Assembly (NCBI GenBank): GCA_017984315.1
Contig: JAGNZR010000001.1
Span: forward strand, 34,783-98,782
Length of the DNA stretch: 64,000 bases
Source of the DNA: Fusobacteriaceae bacterium
GTDB lineage: Bacteria; Fusobacteriota; Fusobacteriia; Fusobacteriales; Fusobacteriaceae
Direction of reading: 5' to 3'
Below the pieces are notes generated by a model. It was not told where the DNA came from, searched no databases, and saw nothing but the letters and a program-made list of their open reading frames with translations. Both the position numbers and the translations under genes were made by a program. This document shows, one piece after another, positions 56,552 to 64,000 of the stretch. Positions within the stretch are counted from its first letter, which is position 1, and the number at the start of each line of letters is the position of its first letter.

Positions 56552-57337
56552 ATATCGGTGTTTGTCAAGTAAGTTGTCGCATTTTCTTATAAAAACATTT
56601 TATTCCTTTGTTTCCGATTTGCCATTGACATGGAGCCTCTACCTATATGACTTTGGTACCTGAAGGCATGGCTATATAAGGGTACTGCCTTCTTCAGAGG
56701 CTACCATATAGGCTTCTCCATATCAATGGTTCGCTAACACCAAATCTAGCACTATATTGTTAATTACTTTTATTTAATAAATCTTTTACTTCTTCTTCAG
56801 CCATGGGATTAAGTGATACATATTCTGGTAATTCCCAATTTCTAATATCCTTGGACCATCTTTCTGGATGTTTTGCTTTAGCCTTTTCATACACTTTAAT
56901 GCGATTTTCCATTATCTTTTTATCTAATCCATAGTGCCTTTGATAAGGGGTTACAAAGTTAATCCCACTATGTAAATGAGTTTTATTATACCATTTTACA
57001 AATTTTTCTACCCATTTTCTGGCTTCCTCTAGGCTCTCGAATCCGTTAAATGGATATTTGGGTCTATATTTCATTGTTTTAAAAAGTGCTTCTGAGTAGG
57101 GATTATCATTACTTACTCTTGGTCTTGAGAAGGAGCTTTGGACTCCTAGTTTTTCAAGGGTTGCTTGGAAGGTTGCTGCTTTCATTGGACTTCCATTATC
57201 TGAATGTAATACTAATGGTTTTCCTGCTATTCCCTGTGATAATGTAGCCTTCCTGATTAGGTATTCAGCATGTTCAGCCTTTTCCTCTTCCCATACTTCA
57301 TAAGCTACTATCAGTCTACTAAACATGTCTACAATTA
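56552..57337 (-). mobile_element. IS3-family element, copy 2 (5'-truncated)
   Basis: Starts with the same end sequence as copy 1 and is nearly identical to it, but keeps the 3' part of orfB. It stops abruptly at 57337, inside orfB, 7 bp from the mobC stop. Together with copy 1 it bounds the eamA-tetR-pepD-permease cargo in direct orientation. Confidence 0.85.
56760..57326 (-). pseudogene. IS3-family transposase OrfB, C-terminal fragment
   Basis: 188 residues from 'MFSRLIVAYEVWEEE' to the natural C-terminus ('WELPEYVSLNPMAEEEVKDLLNKSN'). The first catalytic Asp is lost; the second Asp ('HSDNGSP') and Glu ('NPYSEALFK') remain. Identical to copy 1 except Gly for Glu in 'LEKLGVQ'. Not functional alone. 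Confidence 0.85.
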
Positions 57338-57344
57338 TTTTACA

Positions 57345-57695
57345 CTAAGAGTTGCTACTATATTTCCTCACCAAGATATTTTGTATCTTCATTATCTCTT
57401 TCGATATATTATCATTCTCTTTTTTTAAATCCTCAATATCTTCTCTGTAAATTATTCCTGTACTATTTACTCTTTTTGCAATTTGATTAAGGTTATTAGA
57501 GTTCTTTCCTATAAGGCTTTGTAATTCTCTAAAAACATTCATATCAATTACAAGTATAGGGGCTTCAAGGATACTTTTCCTTATAAAATGAGCCATTGAT
57601 TTTGATTTGCTAAGTTCAAGTTTTTTCTTGAAAAGTTCCTTTTCTTCCTTGGTTAATTTGATTTCAATCCTTTCATTCCTATATTTATTAGTCAT
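57345..57695 (-). CDS. MobC-like relaxosome protein, element C (relaxase missing)
   Basis: A 116-residue protein: 'NERIEIKLTKEEKELFKKKLELSKSKSMAHFIRKSIL' (RHH) and 'LQSLIGKNSNNLNQIAKRVNSTG' (MobC core), similar to the element B MobC. In element B the relaxase overlaps the mobC stop; here the IS fragment begins 7 bp after it and no relaxase gene exists in the element. Confidence 0.85.
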   Translation of the reverse strand: MTNKYRNERIEIKLTKEEKELFKKKLELSKSKSMAHFIRKSILEAPILVIDMNVFRELQSLIGKNSNNLNQIAKRVNSTGIIYREDIEDLKKENDNISKEIMKIQNILVRKYSSNS

Positions 57696-57731
57696 ATTTT
57701 TCTCCTTTACTTTTATATTTTCAACTGGGGT

Positions 57732-57855
57732 CTTAGGGGCTACCCCTAAATCTTTCAGATAAGAACAAGTAGAAAATTGAATAGAATAAAGAGAACCTTA
57801 AGGTCAGCTTTATTCTATTTTCTCGTAAGTGTCCGTACACTTACTGTGCTTGCTA
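57732..57855. other. Candidate oriT of element C
   Basis: GTAAGTGT-N4-ACACTTAC (57825-57844), two bases, then TGCTTGCTA (57847-57855), matching the layout in element B. A larger pair, AATAGAATAAAG and CTTTATTCTATT (about 57780-57819), and a TTAGGGG/CCCCTAAA palindrome (about 57732) lie beside it. Confidence 0.7.
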
Positions 57856-58038
57856 CTAAAGTTTTAATAGGCACAGGGGAGTGTAACTGTAACCTAGGAT
57901 TTCAAAAGTCCTCAAATAAGGAATGTCTTTTTTATAAGACCTCACTAAGCCTTGATATTACTAGGCTTCAATTTCTATTAGAGCATTCCTAATGGTTTTA
58001 AAAGTTCGGTTACAAGTTACAAGGTTACACAGTTACAA
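57856..58038. other. Noncoding DNA downstream of oriT
   Basis: No gene supported; includes short GTTACAA/TTGTAAC-type repeats near 58010-58035 before the helicase stop. Confidence 0.4.
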
Positions 58039-59487
58039 TTATTCTTTAATATCTTTATTCCTACCTGTGTCTATTATTATTTGTTCTGACTGCCATTCTT
58101 TTGGTGTATCAGCGTTATCTACTTCTACAAAACCTTCTTTTATACTTTCCTCTTTTTTATAATAAAGTTTTACAGGTATAGATACTCCACTAGGAGTAAT
58201 CCTTTTAGTCTTTGATGATCTGATAGCCTTCCATTCTGGGAAGTAGTTGTCCATTATTTCAGAGAAGGATTTTGATTTTATTTGATAGCCTTGCATGGCC
58301 AATTCCTTGAAGCAAGTTAGGTTAGGCTCTTGACTTCCTGGCTTATACTCCTCTAAAAAATACCTAATATCTTCCACATCTGGATTGAGATACTTAAATT
58401 TTTCTTGCTCTTGGTAAAAATCTTTTAGTAATTCCTTTGGTAGGGTCCAGGAGTGTTTCTTTTCTTTATAAAGTTTGTATCCATAGGCCAAGGCTTGGTT
58501 AAAATCCTCTCTAATAGAATCTAAATAATCTTTTTCTGATTGCCTCCCTTGATAATCCTTGTCGGAGTAAATAGCCTTCTTTCTTTTTTCTTTAAAGCAT
58601 TCTACTGGCAAATACCTTCTCTCTCCAGTATGGTCATTTAAAAAAGTTCTTTCATTTAATGTTCCAATTAAAATACAAGTCCTAGGAACATCGATTGAAA
58701 ATTTTTCATAGGGGATTCTTATCCTATCGCTTAATTTAGATAAAAATGATTTTGCTTCATTGGCAGACTTTGCATTTCTTAGGGCAACAAACTCTTCAAT
58801 TTCTACTACAGTCTTTCCCATTAGATTCATAACTGCATCTTTGCCTTGAATATTTTCAATGGTACAAAACCAATCATCTCTTATAGCCAAATATCTAGCA
58901 AAAGTAGATTTTCCTATTCCTTGACCACCTACTAAGACCATCATTTCATCAAACTTGGATCCTGGTTCAAATACTCTTTTAATCAAACCCAAAATCATAT
59001 GCTCCATAATCCAAGCATTAAGTTCTGTATCATTAGCTCCTAGATAAGTTGGTAGGAGTTTAGCTATTGCATTTCTATCTCCCTTCCAAGTAAGGTTTTT
59101 TAGATACTGTTCTGGTGGACTTATTTCATACTGATGGGCGACAAAACGCACTGCATCCCACATTTTATTAGCATTGTAATTAAGTCCAAAATGCTTTTCT
59201 ATTTCAAGTCCTAGCCTGTTATTTAGTGAGTCATCCCATAGTCTAATTTGGTTTGGCTTTATGCCTTTTTCCTCTATAATCTTACCTTGAAATTTAATTT
59301 CATTGGTAAATTTATCATAGAAAATTTGTCCTTCATATATTTTCTTAGCCTTACAATATTTTGGATTAAGAAGTACTGTAACAATATTTCCTGTAATTTG
59401 CTTTACATTACTTTTTACTGTTTTCTGTAAATCAATTAAAGAATAGGATTGGTCTATTTCAGGAAAAGCTAGTTTAAACTCTTTCAT
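58039..59487 (-). CDS. VapE/D5-like replication helicase
   Basis: A 482-residue SF3-type ATPase of the virulence-associated E family: Walker A 'GGQGIGKSTFARYLA', 'WFCTIENIQGKDAVMNLMGKTVVEIEEF', and the sensor block 'CILIGTLNERTFLNDHTGERRYLPVEC'. It probably unwinds the element origin together with the upstream primase. Start chosen at ATG 59487 (AGGA upstream), overlapping the primase gene by 14 bp; a longer frame from 59550 lies wholly inside that gene. Confidence 0.88.
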   Translation of the reverse strand: MKEFKLAFPEIDQSYSLIDLQKTVKSNVKQITGNIVTVLLNPKYCKAKKIYEGQIFYDKFTNEIKFQGKIIEEKGIKPNQIRLWDDSLNNRLGLEIEKHFGLNYNANKMWDAVRFVAHQYEISPPEQYLKNLTWKGDRNAIAKLLPTYLGANDTELNAWIMEHMILGLIKRVFEPGSKFDEMMVLVGGQGIGKSTFARYLAIRDDWFCTIENIQGKDAVMNLMGKTVVEIEEFVALRNAKSANEAKSFLSKLSDRIRIPYEKFSIDVPRTCILIGTLNERTFLNDHTGERRYLPVECFKEKRKKAIYSDKDYQGRQSEKDYLDSIREDFNQALAYGYKLYKEKKHSWTLPKELLKDFYQEQEKFKYLNPDVEDIRYFLEEYKPGSQEPNLTCFKELAMQGYQIKSKSFSEIMDNYFPEWKAIRSSKTKRITPSGVSIPVKLYYKKEESIKEGFVEVDNADTPKEWQSEQIIIDTGRNKDIKE

Positions 59488-60415
59488 AGGCCCTAGTCCT
59501 TCTTTTGTATTCAAAATGTCTACTCCAGTCAAAGGCCACAAAATTTCCAAGGCCCAAAACTTTCTCTATGGTCTTTTCTACATAGTCAAGATACTTTCTA
59601 TCATCCCTTCTTTTTTCATTGGTGGCTAAGCGATTTAAAGGCGTCATTAAAAAGAGTTCTTTCATTAAGTTACGATTTCCATCTGTATAGTTTCTAGCAA
59701 GTACTAGAAAGGTAAAGTCATCCCTGCTATGGTCACCTGTTAGACTAGCCCCTGAGATAAGAATACTTGCCTTTCTATTGGTTCTTTCCATTGTGGCTAG
59801 TATTTCATCTAGGCTTAGGTCCTCAAGTCTAGAAAACTTGTTTAAAGGCTCATACCTATACTCTCTAATTTGTTTTAAGGTAGATGTTTTCTCCTGTGTC
59901 CATTTCTTATAAAGTCTTTTTAATTCATCTTCTTTGTCTAAGAGATTATTACTTCTCGGAAAGAAGGATCCATCTCCTATATTGCCTGTAAGAGCTATAT
60001 ATCGGTTATTCTTATATATCTCAATTCCTCTACTTGATAAATTGAGGTTGTTTGGTATTGTTCCCTTTGCAAAAATATGGATTCCCTTGCCTGATTGAGA
60101 TACTTCCATATAAGTTCCTGCAAAGTTCTCTACAACTTCTTTGGCCATAAGAGTTAGCTTTCCACCTTGAATTGCATGATCTAGGTCTATACAGATAATC
60201 CTATCTTCTTCTACTAAAACAAATCCTAGAGGTTTATTCTTTGTCTTAGCTTCATTGAAATCTATCCATCGTTCTGGATGATTCCAATCACTAGCTTTTC
60301 CATCAATTAGTGAAAAGGGAAGCTTTGCTACTTTACCATTTAAATTTTCCTTTCTCCAACCTACAAATCTTTTCAAATTTTTCATTTCTTCTGGTAGATA
60401 TTTATATTTTCCCAT
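59474..60415 (-). CDS. Primase/polymerase-like replication protein
   Basis: A 313-residue protein with 'MKNLKRFVGWRKENLNGKVAKLPF', 'RIICIDLDHAIQGGKL' (paired acidic residues of the prim-pol fold), 'YMEVSQSGKGIHIFAKG' and a C-terminal helical segment with 'DFTFLVLARNYTDGN'. This is the usual partner of VapE helicases in integrative elements. AAGGAGG precedes ATG 60415. Confidence 0.85.
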   Translation of the reverse strand: MGKYKYLPEEMKNLKRFVGWRKENLNGKVAKLPFSLIDGKASDWNHPERWIDFNEAKTKNKPLGFVLVEEDRIICIDLDHAIQGGKLTLMAKEVVENFAGTYMEVSQSGKGIHIFAKGTIPNNLNLSSRGIEIYKNNRYIALTGNIGDGSFFPRSNNLLDKEDELKRLYKKWTQEKTSTLKQIREYRYEPLNKFSRLEDLSLDEILATMERTNRKASILISGASLTGDHSRDDFTFLVLARNYTDGNRNLMKELFLMTPLNRLATNEKRRDDRKYLDYVEKTIEKVLGLGNFVAFDWSRHFEYKRRTRAYERV

Positions 60416-60511
60416 TCATTTTTACCTCCTTATGCTGTTCAAAACAGACCCCATATGGTAAAATGAATTTGGTAGAAACATTCCAAATGGGGTGTGCCTT
60501 TGGCCTTTGTG

Positions 60512-60832
60512 CTAAAGGTTTTTTTCTTTTTTGATTTCATAGTAAATCTCTATTAAAAACCTTAAAATCTCTTGATCTTCCTCTTCTAATCTTCCATATT
60601 TCTTTACAAGCTTTGCTAGTCTAAATATTTCTAGAGCAAATTTATCTTCAAGTCTATAATCAGCCTTAATAGACACAGTAGAGGCAGTTAATGAACTAAT
60701 AATATAATCTTGCTTAGTAAGTCCACTTATCTCTACTTTCTTATCTAATAGGTCAGCTTCTTTTTCTGTTGCCCTAAAAGAAATTATCTTATTTCTCTTT
60801 CTTTTAACTTGTTTTTTTATTTCCTTACTCAT
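60512..60832 (-). CDS. RHH-like accessory protein, element C
   Basis: A 106-residue basic protein: 'RNKIISFRATEKEADLLDKKVEISGLTKQDYIISSL' is a MobC/RHH pattern, followed by a charged helix. ATG at 60832 is 6 nt after GGAGG and overlaps the integrase stop by 8 bp. It matches the position of the RHH gene in element B. Confidence 0.7.
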   Translation of the reverse strand: MSKEIKKQVKRKRNKIISFRATEKEADLLDKKVEISGLTKQDYIISSLTASTVSIKADYRLEDKFALEIFRLAKLVKKYGRLEEEDQEILRFLIEIYYEIKKEKNL

Positions 60833-61946
60833 CTTCATCCTCCAATAATTTTTCCCATTCATCATCTAAGTTGCTTTTTCTTATAGTGGATAGGGAGTTA
60901 GCCATATCATTTTGTTTGCTTGGGAATAAATGAGCATATCTATAAGTTATATCGATGGATTCATGACCTAGTCTATCTGCTATAGCTATTGCTGAATATC
61001 CTAATTCAATTAATAAAGATACATGGGAATGTCTTAGGTCATGGACTCTAATCCTTTTAACTCCAGCCTTTTTACTTCCCCTAGTCATTTCATGGTGTAG
61101 ATAGGACTTAGTAATTGGAAATAATAACTGATCCCCCTTTAGCTTGTATATTCCAGCCATATATTTTTCTATTTCTTCTGCCAAAAAGTCTGGCATAACA
61201 ACTGTTCTGATACTTTTTTTAGTCTTAGGCTCTGTAATAATGTTTTCTCCATCTATTCTTTGTAGAGATTGGTTTACTCTAATAGTATTGTTAGTAAAAT
61301 CAAATTTCTCCTTGGTTAAAGCTAGTAATTCTCCTGTTCTTAGTCCACACCAATACAAAATTTGAAAAGCATGGAAGGATAAAGGTTTGTCTTTAACTTC
61401 CTCTATAAATTTGTCATACTCTTTTTCAGTCCAGAACTTCATCTCAGAAGCTTCCTTTTCTCCCATAGAGCCAACATCCCTTGCAACATTAGATTTTAGG
61501 TTATAGTACTTGCAAGCATGATTTAGGACACTACTTAATTGAGCATGTATTGTTCTTAAGTAGGTCTGGGAATATTTTTTGCCTTTATCATCTTCCTCTT
61601 TCATTAATATGTTTTGCCATTTAACTATTGTCATTTTAGTAATTTCATTAACTTGAAGATCTCCTATATAGGGAATAACCTTTGTCCTTATTATTTGTTC
61701 TTTAGTTCTCCAGGTGTTTTCTCTTAATCTTGGTCGCATATCCTTTCTATATACTTGAAAAAATTCAGCAAATGTCATATCAAGATTTCCAGCTTGCTCT
61801 CTTAAAAAATCTTCTTCCCATTTTAGAGCTTCTTTTTTTGTTTTAAATCCTCTTTTCTTCCTATTAATCTTCTCACCACGCCAATTACTATAGGTAAATT
61901 TGGCAAACCAGGTCCCATTTCCACTTTCATCCCTATAAGCTCCCAC
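60825..61946 (-). CDS. int: Tyrosine recombinase integrase, element C
   Basis: A 373-residue integrase with the arm-binding N-terminus ('GTWFAKFTYSNWRGEKINRKKRGFKTKKEALKW') and catalytic motifs 'WCGLRTGELLAL', 'RVHDLRHSHVSLLIE' and 'LGHESIDITYRYAHLFP'. Many blocks match the element B integrase ('YSQTYLRTIHAQL', 'NIITEPKTKKS'). Start is probably GTG 61946, 7 nt after AAAGGAGG; a TTG at 61976 is inside xis. Confidence 0.93.
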   Translation of the reverse strand: MGAYRDESGNGTWFAKFTYSNWRGEKINRKKRGFKTKKEALKWEEDFLREQAGNLDMTFAEFFQVYRKDMRPRLRENTWRTKEQIIRTKVIPYIGDLQVNEITKMTIVKWQNILMKEEDDKGKKYSQTYLRTIHAQLSSVLNHACKYYNLKSNVARDVGSMGEKEASEMKFWTEKEYDKFIEEVKDKPLSFHAFQILYWCGLRTGELLALTKEKFDFTNNTIRVNQSLQRIDGENIITEPKTKKSIRTVVMPDFLAEEIEKYMAGIYKLKGDQLLFPITKSYLHHEMTRGSKKAGVKRIRVHDLRHSHVSLLIELGYSAIAIADRLGHESIDITYRYAHLFPSKQNDMANSLSTIRKSNLDDEWEKLLEDEDE

Positions 61947-61948
61947 TA

Positions 61949-62137
61949 CTAGGCCTCCTTTCTTACTTGATAACAATACTTGTCCAAGAAATATTGTCTA
62001 TTAATTTTGCCTCTTTGAACCCTATAGCCTAGTTCAAGTAGTTCTCCATTCATTTCATTTATTATTTGATAGGCTGTAGTTCTGCTAACTTCTAAAAAAT
62101 CCTGAACTTCTTTTGCGTTCATAAAAATCTTATTCAT
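61949..62137 (-). CDS. xis: Excisionase-like HTH protein, element C
   Basis: A 62-residue protein ('FMNAKEVQDFLEVSRTTAYQIINEMNGELLELGY', 'GKINRQYFLDKYCY'), closely parallel to the element B protein. ATG 62137 follows AGGGGGAAG; an earlier in-frame codon at 62230 lies in the operator. Its stop is 2 bp from the int GTG. Confidence 0.82.
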   Translation of the reverse strand: MNKIFMNAKEVQDFLEVSRTTAYQIINEMNGELLELGYRVQRGKINRQYFLDKYCYQVRKEA

Positions 62138-62223
62138 TTTTTTCTTCCCCCTTGTGTTTTTATTTATAAGCTTCTCATCAATGAATAAATGACGAGCATC
62201 AATTTGGTTGCCTTGTAATTTAT

Positions 62224-62278
62224 AGCACAATTTCGTGCTATTTAATTATATATTATCAGCACGGTTCCGTGTTGTCAA
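62224..62278 (-). promoter_or_regulatory. xis-int promoter with operators, element C
   Basis: Minus-strand TTGACA (62278-62273), 17-bp spacer, TAATAT (62255-62250). The dyad AGCACGGTTCCGTGTT (62258-62273) fills the spacer; a second, AGCACAATTTCGTGCT (62224-62239), lies downstream. Confidence 0.75.
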
Positions 62279-62412
62279 GTTTTATTTATTATAACTTGAA
62301 TTTATTTCTTGTATTACAATGGGTTTGCTTGATTTTGTAATAGTTCACTTTTGTTGCTATTGATGATGTTTTATGATAGAATAAATAAAAATACTTTTTA
62401 AAGGAGTTCCAA

Positions 62413-62841
62413 ATGATTTCAGGTGAAAAGTTAAAAAAGTTAAGATTACTTAGAGAATTGACACAGAAGGAATTGGCTATAAAATCAGGACTTACAGATT
62501 CTGCTATAAGGAATTATGAATTGGGTTATCGTTCGCCTAATAAGGATCAATTAATAAAAATAGCCCAAGTTTTAGACTGTGATGTATCTGCCTTAATTGA
62601 CCATACTCCTATTTCTAATTTTGAATTTATGCAAATTCTTTTTGATTATGAGGAAGAGTTAAAAATCAGACCCCTAGTAGAAGATTCTACAATAGGGCTG
62701 CTTTCCCATGATATGAATTTAAATGATTTTTTAATTGAATGGGATGAAATTAGAAAAAAACACTATAACGGAGAAATTACAGATGAAGAATTTGAGGATT
62801 GGAAGCTCTCATATCCTAAGAAGTCTAGATTGAAAAAATAA
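62413..62841 (+). CDS. XRE-family repressor, element C
   Basis: A 142-residue protein: HTH 'SGEKLKKLRLLRELTQKELAIKSGLTDSAIRNYELGYRSPNKDQLIKIAQVLD' and an acidic C-terminus. Divergent from xis-int, AAAGGAG before ATG. Likely binds the two dyads at 62224 and 62258. Confidence 0.88.
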   Translation: MISGEKLKKLRLLRELTQKELAIKSGLTDSAIRNYELGYRSPNKDQLIKIAQVLDCDVSALIDHTPISNFEFMQILFDYEEELKIRPLVEDSTIGLLSHDMNLNDFLIEWDEIRKKHYNGEITDEEFEDWKLSYPKKSRLKK

Positions 62842-62868
62842 TTATTGCACTATAAACATATAACCTCA

Positions 62869-63020
62869 TTTTAAACTGGTCGAAATCGACTAGTTTAAAA
62901 ATAATTCAATACTAAGTATATGATCCAATTTTAACCCCATCGAATTCGATGGGGTTAAAGTGTTTCATAAGCAAATCCATAACTCGAGTTCTAACCGTCT
63001 CGAATTCGATACCTTTAGAA
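62869..63020. repeat. Three palindromes phased at exactly 60 bp
   Basis: Centres at 62884/62885, 62944/62945 and 63004/63005. Cores are CGAAATCG, CGAATTCG, CGAATTCG; arms differ but stay complementary in copies 1 and 2 (TTTTAAACTGGT with ACTAGTTTAAAA; TTAACCCCAT with ATGGGGTTAA) and at the outer ends of copy 3 (TTCTAA with TTAGAA). Confidence 0.75.
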
Positions 63021-63064
63021 ATGTATTTATATTCATAAGATAAATATAAATACAAATACAAAAA

Positions 63065-63100
63065 ACACCATAGATTCTTTTAACAAGATCTCTATGGTGT
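63065..63100. terminator. Hairpin at right end of element C
   Basis: ACACCATAGA (63065-63074) pairs with TCTATGGTGT (63091-63100). May terminate guaA readthrough; weak T-run. Confidence 0.6.
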
Positions 63101-63230
63101 CCCTATTTGCAATCCACTTGGCATTATTTATCTTATTATTCTAAAAAACTTTTTTACCCAATTTCGTTCCAGTTGATGGTTTTCAACCTCTGTAAGCATT
63201 GGTTTTATAAGCTTTTACCTTTTGTTTTAA

Positions 63231-64000
63231 CTACTCCCACTCAATAGTTGCTGGTGGTTTTGAAGAGATATCATAAGTCATTCTATTTATCCCTTTAACT
63301 TCATTTATAATTCTATTTGAAACTTTATCTAAAAACTCATAAGGTAATCTTGACCATGTAGCTGTCATAAAGTCTATTGTATCTGCTGAACGAAGAACTG
63401 CAGTATACTCATAAGTTCTTTCATCCCCCATAACTCCTACAGATTTTACAGGTAGTAATACAACAAAAGCTTGGCTTACTTTTTGATATAGCCCTTCTGC
63501 TCTAAGTTCAGAAATAAATATATCATCTGCTTCTCTTAATATATCAGCTTTCTCTTTTGATACATCCCCTAATATTCTGATTCCAAGCCCTGGCCCTGGG
63601 AATGGGTGTCTATCAACCATATAATCAGGTATTCCTAACTTTCTTCCAACCTCTCTTACTTCATCTTTAAATAGCTCTCTTAATGGCTCTAAAAGCTCAA
63701 ACTTCATATCTTCAGGTAATCCACCAACATTGTGATGAGATTTTATTGTCTGTGATGGACCTTTTACAGATTGTGACTCAATAACATCTGGATAAATTGT
63801 ACCTTGAGCTAAAAATTTAACATCTGTAAGTTTAGAAGCTTCATCATTGAACACTTCAATAAACTCTTTTCCAATTATTTTTCTTTTAGCTTCTGGTTCT
63901 GAAACTCCTTCTAAAGCTTTTAAAAATCTCTCTTCTGCATTAACACACTTTATATTCATATGGTAATGCTCTCCATAGATCTCCATTACATTTTTAGCTT
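63231..64000 (-). CDS. guaA: GMP synthase (glutamine-hydrolysing), C-terminal half (cut by window edge)
   Basis: The frame is open to base 64000, upstream of an internal ATG at 63986, giving about 256 C-terminal residues. '[26 protein letters not shown]' belongs to the ATP pyrophosphatase domain; '[39 protein letters not shown]', '[15 protein letters not shown]' and the terminal 'KPPATIEWE' are the GuaA dimerisation domain. It aminates XMP to GMP. The last codons overlap the att core (63233-63242), so integrations rebuild the stop and leave the protein intact. Confidence 0.97.
   Translation of the reverse strand, partial: AKNVMEIYGEHYHMNIKCVNAEERFLKALEGVSEPEAKRKIIGKEFIEVFNDEASKLTDVKFLAQGTIYPDVIESQSVKGPSQTIKSHHNVGGLPEDMKFELLEPLRELFKDEVREVGRKLGIPDYMVDRHPFPGPGLGIRILGDVSKEKADILREADDIFISELRAEGLYQKVSQAFVVLLPVKSVGVMGDERTYEYTAVLRSADTIDFMTATWSRLPYEFLDKVSNRIINEVKGINRMTYDISSKPPATIEWE
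63233..63242. other. att core 4 (element C / guaA junction)
   Basis: ACTCCCACTC inside the guaA 3' end, the presumed original attachment site for all three elements. Confidence 0.82.

Noticed and set aside
57777-57992. 71-codon plus-strand ORF beside mobC
   Set aside because: It runs through the oriT inverted repeats, has no SD and no recognisable composition.
62869-63020. Possible mini CRISPR array (three palindromic units at 60-bp period)
   Set aside because: The units differ too much in their arms to be CRISPR repeats, the palindromes are not identical, and no cas genes are in the window.

Overview
The window is very AT-rich (around 30% GC by eye) and reads as a chromosomal segment of a Fusobacteriota bacterium, most likely Fusobacterium (inference from gene content: split accD/accA, TcyP-type cystine carrier, Gram-negative TolC/RND efflux and lipoproteins beside Firmicutes-like GlpP and NiaR regulation). 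The dominant structure is a 28.9 kb block of tandem integrated elements in the 3' end of guaA.

Bases 1-34355 are backbone. On the minus strand lie citC (cut by the window edge), a lipoprotein and a chorismate mutase. Divergent from them are accD-accA, pfkA, recR, a GH-like surface protein, truB, typA and an ankyrin lipoprotein. A MerR regulator faces a tolC/adaptor/RND pump operon. Then come a STAS-like protein, a DJ-1 protein, a pseudouridine synthase, murI, a Met/His-rich exported protein, a cystine carrier, an AbgT transporter, nadABC-niaR, and a glycerol regulon (glpP, glpF, glpK, glpA plus two companion genes). Two matching leader terminators mark that regulon.

Bases 34359-63233 are inserted DNA. 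The core ACTCCCA(C/T)TC, which encodes the last GuaA residues, occurs four times (34359, 37923, 48026, 63233) and delimits three head-to-tail elements. Element A (3.6 kb) has an AbiE toxin-antitoxin pair and an IS110-family element but no integrase. Element B (10.1 kb) carries a mobilization/replication/integration backbone and a retron-like cassette: candidate structured ncRNA, a 54-codon small ORF, XRE protein, reverse transcriptase, then a hairpin and an ATPase/TOPRIM-like pair. Element C (15.2 kb) has the same integrase-excisionase-repressor plan, a primase and a VapE-type helicase. It also holds a mobC gene without a relaxase and a region bounded by two damaged IS3-family copies. That region carries an EamA exporter, a TetR regulator, a dipeptidase and a permease. 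guaA resumes at 63231 and runs off the right edge. Without the inserts, guaA and the glp operon would converge on a shared terminator.

Elements B and C share an oriT-like signature, tandem arm-type repeats at nearly the same distance from the core, and an operator palindrome inside the 17-bp spacer of the xis-int promoter. The least familiar parts are the retron-like cassette with its GC-rich structured leader and the three palindromes phased exactly 60 bp apart beside guaA. All product names are from reading the sequence; no database search was run.
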